In this document: positions 7,434 to 14,209 of the stretch, piece by piece
Layout: each line of letters begins with the position of its first letter
How positions within the stretch are numbered: the first letter of the stretch is position 1
Assembly (NCBI GenBank): GCA_000496215.1
Contig: KI543215.1
Span: 7,722-23,808 of the forward strand
DNA from: an uncultured archaeon A07HN63
GTDB lineage: Archaea > Halobacteriota > Halobacteria > Halobacteriales > Haloferacaceae
Length of the DNA stretch: 16,087 nt
Reading direction: 5' to 3'
Notes under the pieces: model-generated
Seen by the model: only the letters and a program-made list of their open reading frames with translations
Databases searched by the model: none
What the model was told of the DNA's origin: nothing
Translations under genes and position numbers: made by a program

Positions 7434-8501
7434 CTAGACTTCCTGCGGTGGCAACTCGGCGTTGAAACAGTAGGTGCCCTCCTTGTTGCGACACTGACAC
7501 TGCCGGAGCTGGTAGTACGCCGGGGCGAACTCGGAGAGGAACGGCTCGATAACATCCGCCAGCAGCGTCGGGAATCGTGAATCGTCGTGTGGGACCGGCA
7601 CGCGATAGAGGTCGAGCCCAACCGCGTCGGCGTCCTCCATGAGGTCGATATCAAGCTCGACCAGCGTTTCAGACTGCTCGTGCATGAAGCTCATCGGCTC
7701 GACGACAACACGCTCGGCGGAATCACCGAGCCCCTCGACGAGTTCCTCGGTTTCTGGTTCGGTCCACTCGATGCCGCGGTTGGCGTGGTTCTGGTAGCCG
7801 ATCTCGTACTCCTCAATGCCGACCATCCCGGCGATGGCAGCCGCGTGTTCCTCGACGTACTCGTCGTATCGGTACCCCTCGTCGAGATACTTCGTCGGCG
7901 TGCCGTGTGCCGAGAAGACGAACGTGGTCTCGGGGTCGTTCGGGTCGACATCGTTCTCCGCGAGGAACGATTCGATACCCTCCGCGCGAATACGGTTGTA
8001 GAGCGGGACGCGGTGCCAGCCCGTGATGGCACTGAACGCCGGCTCGTAGCTGCCGTGCTCGTCGATTGCGTCTTCGAGCAGGTCGATAGATGACACTGTC
8101 GTCGAGGGACCACACAGCGGGTAGATCGGGAGGGCGATCACCTCGTCCATCCCGTCGTCGGCCAGCGTTTCGGGGATGTCCTCGATCAGCGGCTCCATGA
8201 ACTGCATCGCGTGATAGACCGTCACGTCGTGGCCGCGGTCCGCCAGTGACTCGGTCAGGGCGTCGGCCTGATTGGCTGCCTGTGCCTGCAGCGGCGAGCC
8301 GCCGATCTCCTCGTACTCCTCCATCAGCCCGGGGAGTCGCCGCTGTGCCAGTTCGCGAGAGCGCTCCCAGGCTTCCTCCTCGGACTCGGCGTCTTCAAGC
8401 GAGGCGTTATCGTAGAAGATACGGGTCAGATATTCGAGGACGGTTTCGCGGTCGGGGTCGGCCGGCTCACCGAAGTTCAACAGCACGATGGCAGTTGCCA
8501 T
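7434..8501 (-). CDS. hemH: Ferrochelatase (protoporphyrin or coproporphyrin type), four-cysteine form
   Basis: The 355-residue enzyme inserts Fe(II) into protoporphyrin IX or coproporphyrin III. Signs are the N-terminal ATAIVLLNFGEP, the porphyrin-side segment YPLCGPSTTVSS at 127-138, the catalytic histidine H199 in FSAHGTP, and the acidic metal-site helix FMHEQSETLVELD at 272-284 containing E278. The protein has exactly four cysteines: C130 in the segment where the human enzyme has its internal cluster ligand, and C335, C337 and C345 near the C-terminus (C-x-C-x7-C). This matches in number and place the ligands of [2Fe-2S] ferrochelatases. I chose ATG 8,501 over the in-frame ATG at 8,540 because the family begins at this point and a CATTTACC box lies 24 nt upstream. 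It is convergent with hemE and downstream of the photolyase remnant and hemG on the same strand. Confidence 0.95.
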   Translation of the reverse strand: MATAIVLLNFGEPADPDRETVLEYLTRIFYDNASLEDAESEEEAWERSRELAQRRLPGLMEEYEEIGGSPLQAQAANQADALTESLADRGHDVTVYHAMQFMEPLIEDIPETLADDGMDEVIALPIYPLCGPSTTVSSIDLLEDAIDEHGSYEPAFSAITGWHRVPLYNRIRAEGIESFLAENDVDPNDPETTFVFSAHGTPTKYLDEGYRYDEYVEEHAAAIAGMVGIEEYEIGYQNHANRGIEWTEPETEELVEGLGDSAERVVVEPMSFMHEQSETLVELDIDLMEDADAVGLDLYRVPVPHDDSRFPTLLADVIEPFLSEFAPAYYQLRQCQCRNKEGTYCFNAELPPQEV

Positions 8502-8523
8502 ACGAGCGGTTGGGGATTCGCGG

Positions 8524-8530
8524 GTAAATG
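8524..8530 (-). promoter_or_regulatory. TATA-like box of hemH
   Basis: CATTTAC on the minus strand lies 24-29 nt upstream of the ATG at 8,501. It suggests hemH can be transcribed independently of hemG. Confidence 0.5.
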
Positions 8531-8618
8531 CACTTCGCATACGACGATTTGCCCAGTTACGTCACCGCCGTTCTTTGCCGTTCGCACGCGTCCCGTCCCG
8601 GCTCTGGAGTCCCGGTAT

Positions 8619-9272
8619 TCAGCCCCAGTTGCGCACCGCCGCCTGCCGAGTGAGAGAGGTTCTGTTGTCGTCACACCGACGGTAGGTCGTTCCGTTCGAC
8701 AGCGCCTGTAATCGCTTTCGAGCCGCCTCGGTGCCGGCGGTGAGCGGCGTCGCATCGTAGCCGGTATCAGCAAGCTCCGAGAGCTGTGGGACCGCTCTGG
8801 TCTCGATGTCGAACGCGGTCGGGGGCGACAGATACGCCGCCGGCTCCGAGACCGGTGGTGTGGCTGCTCTGCTCCCGGTCACTTGCTCGCTCGGCACAGA
8901 TGTGTGGGCGATGTCGCTGTGAGTGAGCGCACGCCGAACCGCACGGTCACGCTCGCGGGCGAGTCGAGAGTGATCGTCGTTCCACACGACCCGCTGGGCA
9001 CCGATGCGCTCGGCAACCCGACCCACGATATCGGTCGGATCGCCGTGCTGTATCACGAGGTCGCTGCCGTGGTCCCGATACCAGTCTCGCAGCGTGCGGA
9101 GGGAATTCAGCATGAACGCCACGCCCAGCCCGTCGGCACGAGACAGGATCGCATCGTCGAGGACGAATATGGGCACCACGCCGCTCTCACCGCGGTCAGC
9201 AGCGTCGAGGGCGGTCGCAAGCGCCGGGTTCGGAGCTGGTTGTAGATTCCGGCGGTGCCAGTACAACTGCAT
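8619..9272 (-). CDS. Truncated photolyase-like protein (N-terminal domain only, probable decayed gene)
   Basis: Residues 1 to about 125 are a good photolyase antenna domain: MQLYWHRRNL at the start, VPIFVLDDAIL at 33-43, VAFMLNSLRTLRDWYRDHGSDLVI at 51-74, and VVWNDDHSRLARERD at 95-109. The next part of class I photolyases, including the PYSVYTPFxxxW-like region, is missing. A linker region resumes near VPQLSELADTGYDATPLTAGTEAARKRL at 161-188. The protein then stops at residue 217, at the point where TSRLSPxLxFG and the whole FAD-binding repair domain should follow. The family is usually 450-500 residues. Only 117 bp separate the stop from hemH, so the FAD domain is not in another frame. It cannot repair DNA as it stands. 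A CCTTT box 27 nt upstream survives, so it may still be transcribed. Confidence 0.8.
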   Translation of the reverse strand: MQLYWHRRNLQPAPNPALATALDAADRGESGVVPIFVLDDAILSRADGLGVAFMLNSLRTLRDWYRDHGSDLVIQHGDPTDIVGRVAERIGAQRVVWNDDHSRLARERDRAVRRALTHSDIAHTSVPSEQVTGSRAATPPVSEPAAYLSPPTAFDIETRAVPQLSELADTGYDATPLTAGTEAARKRLQALSNGTTYRRCDDNRTSLTRQAAVRNWG

Positions 9273-9298
9273 ATGAGCTGTAGTGGCTCTCTGATCAG

Positions 9299-9303
9299 AA
9301 AGG
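9299..9303 (-). promoter_or_regulatory. CCTTT box upstream of the photolyase remnant
   Basis: ACCTTTCTG on the minus strand, with its T-run 27 nt from the ATG at 9,272, resembles the CCTTTT boxes at the same distance before four other genes in the window. Confidence 0.4.
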
Positions 9304-9395
9304 TTGTGACATCCGCCGCCGGAGACCCGCCATTCATCCTGCAACCCACGTCTTCACAGAGACAGATCGGGGCTGGATTGCTGTCGTCGGCACGC

Positions 9396-9414
9396 CTCAC
9401 TGCGCTCACTCGCG
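9396..9414. repeat. Imperfect 9-bp direct repeat at the end of hemG
   Basis: CTCACTGCG is followed at once by CTCACTCGCG, overlapping the hemG stop codon at 9,406. It resembles the GGAGCGAGC tandem repeat within the structured element after pgk when read on the other strand, suggesting a common sequence habit. Confidence 0.4.
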
Positions 9415-10713
9415 GCTGGCGATATCGCGGGCGATCCGGTTCGCGCTCCGAATCCGGCCCGGAATCCCGGGTCGCCCGACGAAGTTCGTACAGAACTGCA
9501 GTCCTGCGGGCGGATTCAGGTCGTCCATCGCCGTCCACGAGCCGTCGTAGGCGGGCATCCCCGGCTCCCAGCGGTAGACGCCGAGTGGCGTTGCCGCCGC
9601 GCCGGTCAGCTCCTCGAAGGCGTCGGCGGCGAGGTCGCCGACCGCCTCGTCCGACCGCTCGGTCATCTCGGGGTCGCTGTTGGGATCGACATAACAGGTG
9701 AACACCCCGTCGCGGTCAAGGAAACTCGCGTTCCACGTGCTCCCACTGATCGGGAGATCGCCGTCCGGCGGCACCAGCGCGCCGATCCCCTCGCCGCCGT
9801 AGGCCGAATCGAGAAACACCATCGTGATCGGATTGTACCGAAATTCTCCCACCGTCGCTGCAAGGTCGCTGTCGACAGGTGCGACCAGTTCCGCCGCCGT
9901 CGGTGCTGGCGTCGTCACGACGACCTCGTCGACGACCTCGCTGCCCTCATCGGTGACGAGTTCGTAGCCGCTGTCGCTGCTGTCTTCGCCGTCGGTGCTA
10001 TCACTGCTCGCACCGTGAGGTCTGATCTCGGTTGCGGCCGTATCGAGTTCGACCACGTCGCTGTGGGCCTCGTAGAGCGCGTCGGTCAGCGTGCCGAGGC
10101 CGTCGTCGAACGTACAGATCGGCGGCGCGTCGCGGCCGGCGACGACCCGCTTGAGCACCCACCACAGCAGGCTCCGGCCGACGCCCGCGTTGTCGAGGGC
10201 GCGGCCCAGCGAATATTGATGCAACATCTCGCGGGGATCGGTTCCGTACAGGCCGCTGTACAGCGGGCCCATGTATCGCCGGGCGGCCTGCCGGCCGAAC
10301 CGCCGGACGAGAAACTCGTCGACCGTCTCGCCGGGTTTTGCCGGCGCGGTCAGCGGCTCGGCGAGAAGCCGGAGTTTGCCGGCCGGGCTGAGGAGACTCG
10401 TCGTGATCGCCTCCCGCGCCGACAGCGGCGCGACCCGGAGGGCGTCGTCGTGATAGATGTACAGTGGTTGGTCGTCGTCGCCCGTTCGGAGTTCGTCGCG
10501 GAGATCGAGGTCATCGACGAAGCCCTCGATTCCCGGCGTTAGCCGGAGTCGCTGTGGCCCAAGTTCGACCACCCGCCCGTCGATTTGCTGGCTGCGGACG
10601 ATACCGCCCGGTTCGTCGCGGGCTTCGACGGCGACGACATCGATCCCTCGCTCGGTGAGCGCGTCAACCAGCGTCAGCCCGGAGATACCGGCGCCGACGA
10701 CGCCGACCCGCAT
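9406..10713 (-). CDS. hemG: HemG/HemY-type protoporphyrinogen (coproporphyrinogen) oxidase
   Basis: The 435-residue flavoprotein opens with the FAD-binding motif VGVVGAGISGLTLVDALTER, then EARDEPGG around residues 30-37. The region near RLTPG-IEGF, the TVDEFLVRRFGRQAARRYMGPLYSGLYGTDP segment at about 136-166, and TFDDGLGTL are typical of the HemY family rather than of general amine oxidases. It oxidises protoporphyrinogen IX to protoporphyrin IX, or coproporphyrinogen III to coproporphyrin III; the sequence does not tell which. An S/D/G-rich insertion (SSDSTDGEDSSDSG) lies in the second half, common in halophile proteins. The frame is open upstream to 11,241, but only because it is antisense to the ribosomal gene; ATG 10,713 starts the Rossmann fold and has a purine-rich GGTGGAG seven nt upstream. 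It lies upstream of the photolyase remnant and hemH on the same strand, with gaps of 133 and 117 bp. Confidence 0.92.
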   Translation of the reverse strand: MRVGVVGAGISGLTLVDALTERGIDVVAVEARDEPGGIVRSQQIDGRVVELGPQRLRLTPGIEGFVDDLDLRDELRTGDDDQPLYIYHDDALRVAPLSAREAITTSLLSPAGKLRLLAEPLTAPAKPGETVDEFLVRRFGRQAARRYMGPLYSGLYGTDPREMLHQYSLGRALDNAGVGRSLLWWVLKRVVAGRDAPPICTFDDGLGTLTDALYEAHSDVVELDTAATEIRPHGASSDSTDGEDSSDSGYELVTDEGSEVVDEVVVTTPAPTAAELVAPVDSDLAATVGEFRYNPITMVFLDSAYGGEGIGALVPPDGDLPISGSTWNASFLDRDGVFTCYVDPNSDPEMTERSDEAVGDLAADAFEELTGAAATPLGVYRWEPGMPAYDGSWTAMDDLNPPAGLQFCTNFVGRPGIPGRIRSANRIARDIASRE

Positions 10714-10959
10714 CAGTCGCTCCACCCCGGGGTGTCGACGCCGGCGACCGCTGGCCGTGCGGCTCGTTGCATGGACCTGCAGATAGCGGCTGTCGGCGAA
10801 TAACGCTTCCGCGTTCGGCGTCGCCACCCGTGGCTTTGCGGACTGCTTCAGGCCGCTGAGTAAGCGAATTCGGCCGTGTGAACGCCTCACAGGAGCGACT
10901 CCGCCGGCTGCCATCGAAGGCTTTATTCGGGCCAGCGGCGTTCGCCACGATAAGTAATC
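10714..10959. other. 246-bp divergent region between hemG and the L10e gene
   Basis: No gene is visible. hemG has no TATA-like box at the usual distance; the closest candidate on the minus strand is GTTATT at about 10,800, which would give a leader of roughly 60 nt and fits its GGTGGAG ribosome-binding-like sequence. The right side holds the L10e promoter. Confidence 0.4.
10920..10927 (+). promoter_or_regulatory. TATA-like box of the L10e gene
   Basis: GCTTTATT, the last AT-rich box before the gene, ends 32 nt upstream of the ATG at 10,960, predicting a leader of only a few nucleotides. Confidence 0.5.
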
Positions 10960-11490
10960 ATGGGAGAGAAACCTGCCTCGATGTACAGGGATATCGACAA
11001 GCCCTCGTACACACGACGCGAGTACATCACCGGGATTCCCGGCTCGAAGATCGCCCAACACGACATGGGCGATCTGCAGGCCGATCCCGACGACTATCCG
11101 GTCAAAATCACCCTCGAAACCGAGGAGGCCGTCCAGATTCGCCACGGCTCGCTTGAGTCCTCGCGGCTCTCGGCGAACCGGCACCTGCTGAAGGAACTCG
11201 GCGAGCGCGAGTACAAGATGCAGCTCCGGAAGTTCCCCCACCAGGTCATCCGGGAGAACAAACAGGCAACCGGCGCGGGCGCGGACCGTGTCTCCGACGG
11301 GATGCGACAGTCCTTCGGCAAGATCGTCGGCACCGCCGCCCGTATGGGTGCAGACGAGCCGATCTTTACCGCCTACTGTACCGCCGAGCAGGCCCCCGTC
11401 GTCAAGGAGGCCTTCCGGCGTGCGTACAACAAGATCTCCCCGCCGTGCCGCATCAACGTCGAGCGCGGCGAACAGCTACTCGTCTCCTGA
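10960..11490 (+). CDS. rpl10e: 50S ribosomal protein L10e (uL16)
   Basis: The 176-residue protein is the archaeal uL16 of the large subunit, which sits near the peptidyl transferase centre and tRNA sites. Recognisable parts are MYRDIDKPSYTRREYITGIPG at the start, KFPHQVIRENKQATGAGADRVSDGMR at about 90-115 with the conserved loop that reaches toward the catalytic centre, and PIFTAYCTAEQAPVVKEAFRRAYNKISPPCRI near the end. Length is as expected for the family and no residue appears lost. It is divergent from hemG. The RimK-like gene follows after 51 bp on the same strand, with its own promoter-like box. Confidence 0.97.
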   Translation: MGEKPASMYRDIDKPSYTRREYITGIPGSKIAQHDMGDLQADPDDYPVKITLETEEAVQIRHGSLESSRLSANRHLLKELGEREYKMQLRKFPHQVIRENKQATGAGADRVSDGMRQSFGKIVGTAARMGADEPIFTAYCTAEQAPVVKEAFRRAYNKISPPCRINVERGEQLLVS

Positions 11491-11510
11491 CGCTGCCACG
11501 GACCGACACC

Positions 11511-11519
11511 CCTTTTCGC
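11511..11519 (+). promoter_or_regulatory. CCTTTT box of the RimK-like gene
   Basis: CCTTTTCGC has its T-run ending 26 nt upstream of the ATG at 11,542. It suggests separate transcription from the L10e gene. Confidence 0.45.
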
Positions 11520-11541
11520 GTTTCTCCCCAACCGAGAGCGT

Positions 11542-12441
11542 ATGCTCCGGCTGGCGGTCACGACGAACGCCGAAACCTTCGCGCGGATTCGTGAGCCGCT
11601 GGCCGACCGTGGAATCGAGAGTGGCCACCTGCAGGCCAAGGAGCGATCGCTCCCGCTGACCGCCGACACCCTCACTGCCAGTCCAGACACCGAGGGCGAC
11701 ACCACGCCCGGAGCGTTCGATGTCGGGCTCGTCTATCCCGGCCGGCTCATGGAGGGCGCGGCGATCACCGCCGGCTGTGACATCCCATGGGTCAACGGAC
11801 GCGAGGCGGTGCTCACCTCCCGCAACAAGGGCGGCGTTATCGCGGCTCTCGACGCCGCCGGAATCCCCGTACCCGAATCGGTGATGCTCTCGAACCCGGT
11901 CGACGACTCCGTCGTCGCCGACGCCGTTGCCGATCTCTCGTTTCCGGTCGTCGTCAAACCGAACTCGGCGACCCGCGGCGTCGGTGTCGCCAAGGCCGGC
12001 GATCTCGACTCGCTGCTCGGCGTCGTCGACTACCTCGATCTCGTCCACGACTTCCGCTCGACCGGCGATAAATCCTACCTGATTCAGGAATTTCTGGCTG
12101 ACGCCCGCGACTATCGTGCGATGGTTATCGACGGCGAGTGTGTCGGCGGTGTCGAGCGTCGTCTGCCGGACTCGCTCGCCGACGGCCGGTGGAAACACAA
12201 CGTCCATCGCGGGGCCGAGGCGACCGGTGTCGACCTCCCCGACGCCCACCGCCGGCTCGCCGAACGGACGGCCGCCGAACTCGGGGTTCCGTATCTCGGC
12301 GTCGATCTCCTCGAAACTGCCGACCGGCTCGTGGTCACCGAGACGAACGCCCGACCGACGGTCGACGACGCCGCAAAATACGACGACGGGTTCTACGACC
12401 GACTGGCCGGATTGATTCGCGAGACGGCGGAGAAGGCGTAA
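11542..12441 (+). CDS. RimK-like ATP-grasp ligase
   Basis: The 299-residue protein has the order of a RimK-family ATP-grasp enzyme. The N-terminal part to about residue 85 is a Rossmann-like domain with an unstructured acidic loop at 46-60. RNKGGVIAALDAAGIPVPES at 94-113 matches the helix that precedes the grasp domain. FPVVVKPNSATRGVGVAKAGD at 134-154 supplies the ATP-binding lysine and glycine loop. YLIQEFL at 179-185 lines the adenine pocket. TETNARPT at 266-273 gives the Mg-binding E and N. These enzymes join an amine, often an amino acid, to an acyl phosphate; relatives add glutamate to ribosomal protein S6, to the lysine carrier protein LysW or to cofactors. The substrate here is unknown. 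The nearby ribosomal gene is only weak support for a translation role. Its stop is 1 bp from that of hsp20 on the other strand. Confidence 0.88.
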   Translation: MLRLAVTTNAETFARIREPLADRGIESGHLQAKERSLPLTADTLTASPDTEGDTTPGAFDVGLVYPGRLMEGAAITAGCDIPWVNGREAVLTSRNKGGVIAALDAAGIPVPESVMLSNPVDDSVVADAVADLSFPVVVKPNSATRGVGVAKAGDLDSLLGVVDYLDLVHDFRSTGDKSYLIQEFLADARDYRAMVIDGECVGGVERRLPDSLADGRWKHNVHRGAEATGVDLPDAHRRLAERTAAELGVPYLGVDLLETADRLVVTETNARPTVDDAAKYDDGFYDRLAGLIRETAEKA

Positions 12442-12442
12442 C

Positions 12443-12802
12443 TTACTCGACGTCGATGGCGGCGGAGTCGTCCTCGCGGTCGAAGGTCACGTGGAGGACG
12501 CCGTTGTTGAATGTCGCGTCAGCGGAGTGTTCGTCGACCGGCGCGGGCAGTCGGACCTGCTGGTCGTACTCGTGGTGGCCGCTGTGAGCCGTGATCGTCA
12601 ATGTCGTGCCGTCGCACTGGAGGTTGAGATCGCTCTTCTCGACGCCTGGAAGATCCGCGACGAGCCGTACGACGTTGTCGTCGTCGTAGACATCGATGTG
12701 GGCGTCGGCGTCGGCATCGCCGGTCTCGTCCATCTCGCCCATCATCCGCTCGATCTCGTCGAAGATGTCGCCGAACGGGTCGTCGCGGTCGTCACGATTC
12801 AT
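12443..12802 (-). CDS. hsp20: Small heat-shock protein, Hsp20/alpha-crystallin family
   Basis: The 119-residue chaperone binds unfolding proteins in the cytoplasm to prevent aggregation. A short N-terminal arm (DPFGDIFDEIERMMGEM) is followed by the alpha-crystallin domain from about residue 35: VYDDDNVVRLVADLPGVEKSDL, then TTLTITA near 66-72, and the A-x-x-x-N-GVL-x-V motif (ATFNNGVLHVTF) at 96-107. The tail AIDVE gives the I-x-V motif (I116-V118) that docks onto a neighbouring subunit. The domain is compact. ATG 12,802 is preferred over upstream in-frame ATGs (12,931) because the conserved arm begins there and a CCTTTTGCC box lies 26 nt upstream. It converges on the ATP-grasp gene with 1 bp between stops, so the two mRNAs probably overlap. 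Confidence 0.93.
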   Translation of the reverse strand: MNRDDRDDPFGDIFDEIERMMGEMDETGDADADAHIDVYDDDNVVRLVADLPGVEKSDLNLQCDGTTLTITAHSGHHEYDQQVRLPAPVDEHSADATFNNGVLHVTFDREDDSAAIDVE

Positions 12803-12824
12803 GAAATCTTGTTGGGACGGATTC

Positions 12825-12833
12825 GGCAAAAGG
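12825..12833 (-). promoter_or_regulatory. CCTTTT box of hsp20
   Basis: CCTTTTGCC on the minus strand has its T-run 26 nt upstream of the ATG at 12,802. I see no clear heat-shock repressor repeat beside it. Confidence 0.45.
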
Positions 12834-13050
12834 TTTCTGCCAGCACCGTGCCGACACGTCTCTGTGGTGGCCGCGCTGGTGATCATTCGTTCCGCGCTGG
12901 CGGTATCTGCCTGCGCTGCGGTTCGTTCCACCGGTGCTGTGTCTGTGTGTGTCCCACCGACTCAGACGGCCGGACAGCGATTGTTTCCGTACGTTGCATT
13001 CTATCGACTCTTGTTTGGGTATTGTTGACACACGCCCCGTCGTTCCGGGC

Positions 13051-13060
13051 TATTTTAAGT
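13051..13060 (+). promoter_or_regulatory. TATA box of gap
   Basis: TATTTTAAGT is the strongest TATA-like box in the window, centred about 28 nt before the ATG at 13,084. It predicts a leaderless transcript and strong expression. Confidence 0.7.
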
Positions 13061-13068
13061 AGCTGTAG

Positions 13069-13086
13069 CATACCCATTCGAGTATG
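13069..13086. promoter_or_regulatory. Inverted repeat over the gap start codon (candidate operator)
   Basis: CATAC and GTATG are perfect inverted arms with an 8-base spacer. The right arm contains the gap ATG, and the repeat begins 8 bp after the TATA box. A dimeric regulator bound here would cover the transcription start. Confidence 0.45.
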
Positions 13087-14142
13087 AGTAAATCATATTT
13101 AGACGCTGGTGCGGAGGTCGACGAAGACGATGTGGTTCGGGTCGGGCTCAACGGCTTCGGGCGAATCGGTCGTAACACGTTCCGTGCTGTTCTCGATAAC
13201 CCGCGGATCGAACTCGTCGGGATCAACGACGTGATGGACTTCGACCAGATGGAGTATCTCGGCAAGTACGACACCATCATGGGCACTCTCGACGGGCTCG
13301 AACGCGACGGCGACGAGCTCACCATCGGCGGTACCTCGGTCCCGCTGCACAACGTCAAGAGCCCCGCCGACCTGCCGTGGGGCGAGGAGGACTGCGACAT
13401 CGCCTTCGAGTGTACGGGCATCTTCCGGACGAAAGACGACGCCGCCCAGCATCTCGACGCCGGCGCGGACAAGGTCGTCATCTCCGCGCCGCCGAAAGGC
13501 GAGAAACCGGTCCCACAGCTGGTCTACGGCGTCAACCACGCCGACGACTACGATGGCGAGGATGTCGTTTCCAACGCCTCCTGTACGACCAACTCCGTCA
13601 CGCCGGTCGCGAAGGTGCTCGACGCGGAGTTCGGCATCGAGACGGGCACGCTGACGACGGTTCACGCCTACACCGGCAGCCAGACGCTCATCGACGCGCC
13701 GAAAGGCAAGACGCGCCGTGGTCGCGCGGCCGCCGAGAACATCGTCCCGACCTCGACGGGTGCGGCACAGGCCGCCACGCAGGTGCTCCCACAGCTTGAG
13801 GGCAAACTCGACGGGATGGCGATCCGCGTCCCGGTCCCGACCGGCTCGATCACCGAACTCGTCGTCGACCTCGACGCCGATCCGACCGCCGAGGAGATCA
13901 ACGCCGCCTTCCGCGACGCCGCCGACAGCGGCCCGCTGGCGGGCGCGCTCGGCTACACCGACGACGAGGTCGTCTCCTCCGATGTCATGGGCCTGCCGTT
14001 CTCGTCGTACGTCGACCTCAACTCCACGAACGTCATCGGCGACGACGGCGGGCTCGTGAAGATCCTGACGTGGTACGACAACGAGTACGGCTTCTCGAAC
14101 CGCATGCTCGATATGGCCGAGTTCCTCGTCGACGAATCCTGA
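13084..14142 (+). CDS. gap: Glyceraldehyde-3-phosphate dehydrogenase, bacterial type (type I)
   Basis: The 352-residue enzyme oxidises and phosphorylates glyceraldehyde 3-phosphate to 1,3-bisphosphoglycerate with NAD+ in the cytoplasm. Seen directly are VRVGLNGFGRIGRNTFRA at 19-34 (dinucleotide fold), INDV with D49 favouring NAD+, the active-site SNASCTTNSVTP with C167, H194 in VHAYTGSQ, and the C-terminal WYDNEYGFSNRM. It belongs to the bacterial-eukaryotic class and not to the archaeal GAPDH class, which lacks these motifs. Haloarchaea are known to carry this type, thought to be of bacterial origin; in Haloferax volcanii the bacterial-type enzyme works in glycolysis, with pgk next to it. 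An acidic extension of about 17 residues precedes the fold. pgk follows after 67 bp. A strong TATA box and an inverted repeat over the ATG suggest tight control. Confidence 0.97.
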   Translation: MSKSYLDAGAEVDEDDVVRVGLNGFGRIGRNTFRAVLDNPRIELVGINDVMDFDQMEYLGKYDTIMGTLDGLERDGDELTIGGTSVPLHNVKSPADLPWGEEDCDIAFECTGIFRTKDDAAQHLDAGADKVVISAPPKGEKPVPQLVYGVNHADDYDGEDVVSNASCTTNSVTPVAKVLDAEFGIETGTLTTVHAYTGSQTLIDAPKGKTRRGRAAAENIVPTSTGAAQAATQVLPQLEGKLDGMAIRVPVPTGSITELVVDLDADPTAEEINAAFRDAADSGPLAGALGYTDDEVVSSDVMGLPFSSYVDLNSTNVIGDDGGLVKILTWYDNEYGFSNRMLDMAEFLVDES

Positions 14143-14152
14143 GCCGCCTCGT

Positions 14153-14166
14153 CAGCGATCTCGCTG
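14153..14166. repeat. Inverted repeat between gap and pgk
   Basis: CAGCGA and TCGCTG are 6-bp inverted arms with a two-base centre, 10 bp after the gap stop codon. It may form a small hairpin at the end of a gap mRNA or bind a regulator of pgk. Confidence 0.4.
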
Positions 14167-14178
14167 GCAACCCACGCA

Positions 14179-14187
14179 CCTTTCACC
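14179..14187 (+). promoter_or_regulatory. CCTTTC box upstream of pgk
   Basis: CCTTTCACC has its T-run ending 27 nt upstream of the pgk ATG and matches CCTTTTCACC before the rhomboid gene. pgk may therefore have its own promoter besides read-through from gap. Confidence 0.4.
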
Positions 14188-14209
14188 GACCCACCACCTT
14201 CGATACACA

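Noticed and set aside
8541..8618. Remainder of the photolyase in another frame
   Set aside because: Only 117 bp separate the remnant's stop from hemH, and no frame there carries FAD-domain motifs, so this is truncation and not a simple frameshift.
10714..11241. N-terminal extension of hemG by up to 176 residues
   Set aside because: The added part is antisense to the L10e gene; the FAD motif begins directly at the ATG at 10,713 as in the family.
11476..12249. 257-codon open frame opposite the RimK-like gene
   Set aside because: Shadow frame; the plus strand has clear ATP-grasp motifs.
12803..13083. Possible small cysteine-rich protein in the hsp20-gap gap
   Set aside because: The CxxC-like residues appear only in frames that run into neighbouring genes; no start with a promoter, no paired CPxCG motifs. 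I see only the two promoters here.
13069..13086. TrmB-type site (TACT-N7/8-GAGTA) at gap
   Set aside because: GAGTA is present but the left half and spacing do not fit, so I call it only a generic inverted repeat.
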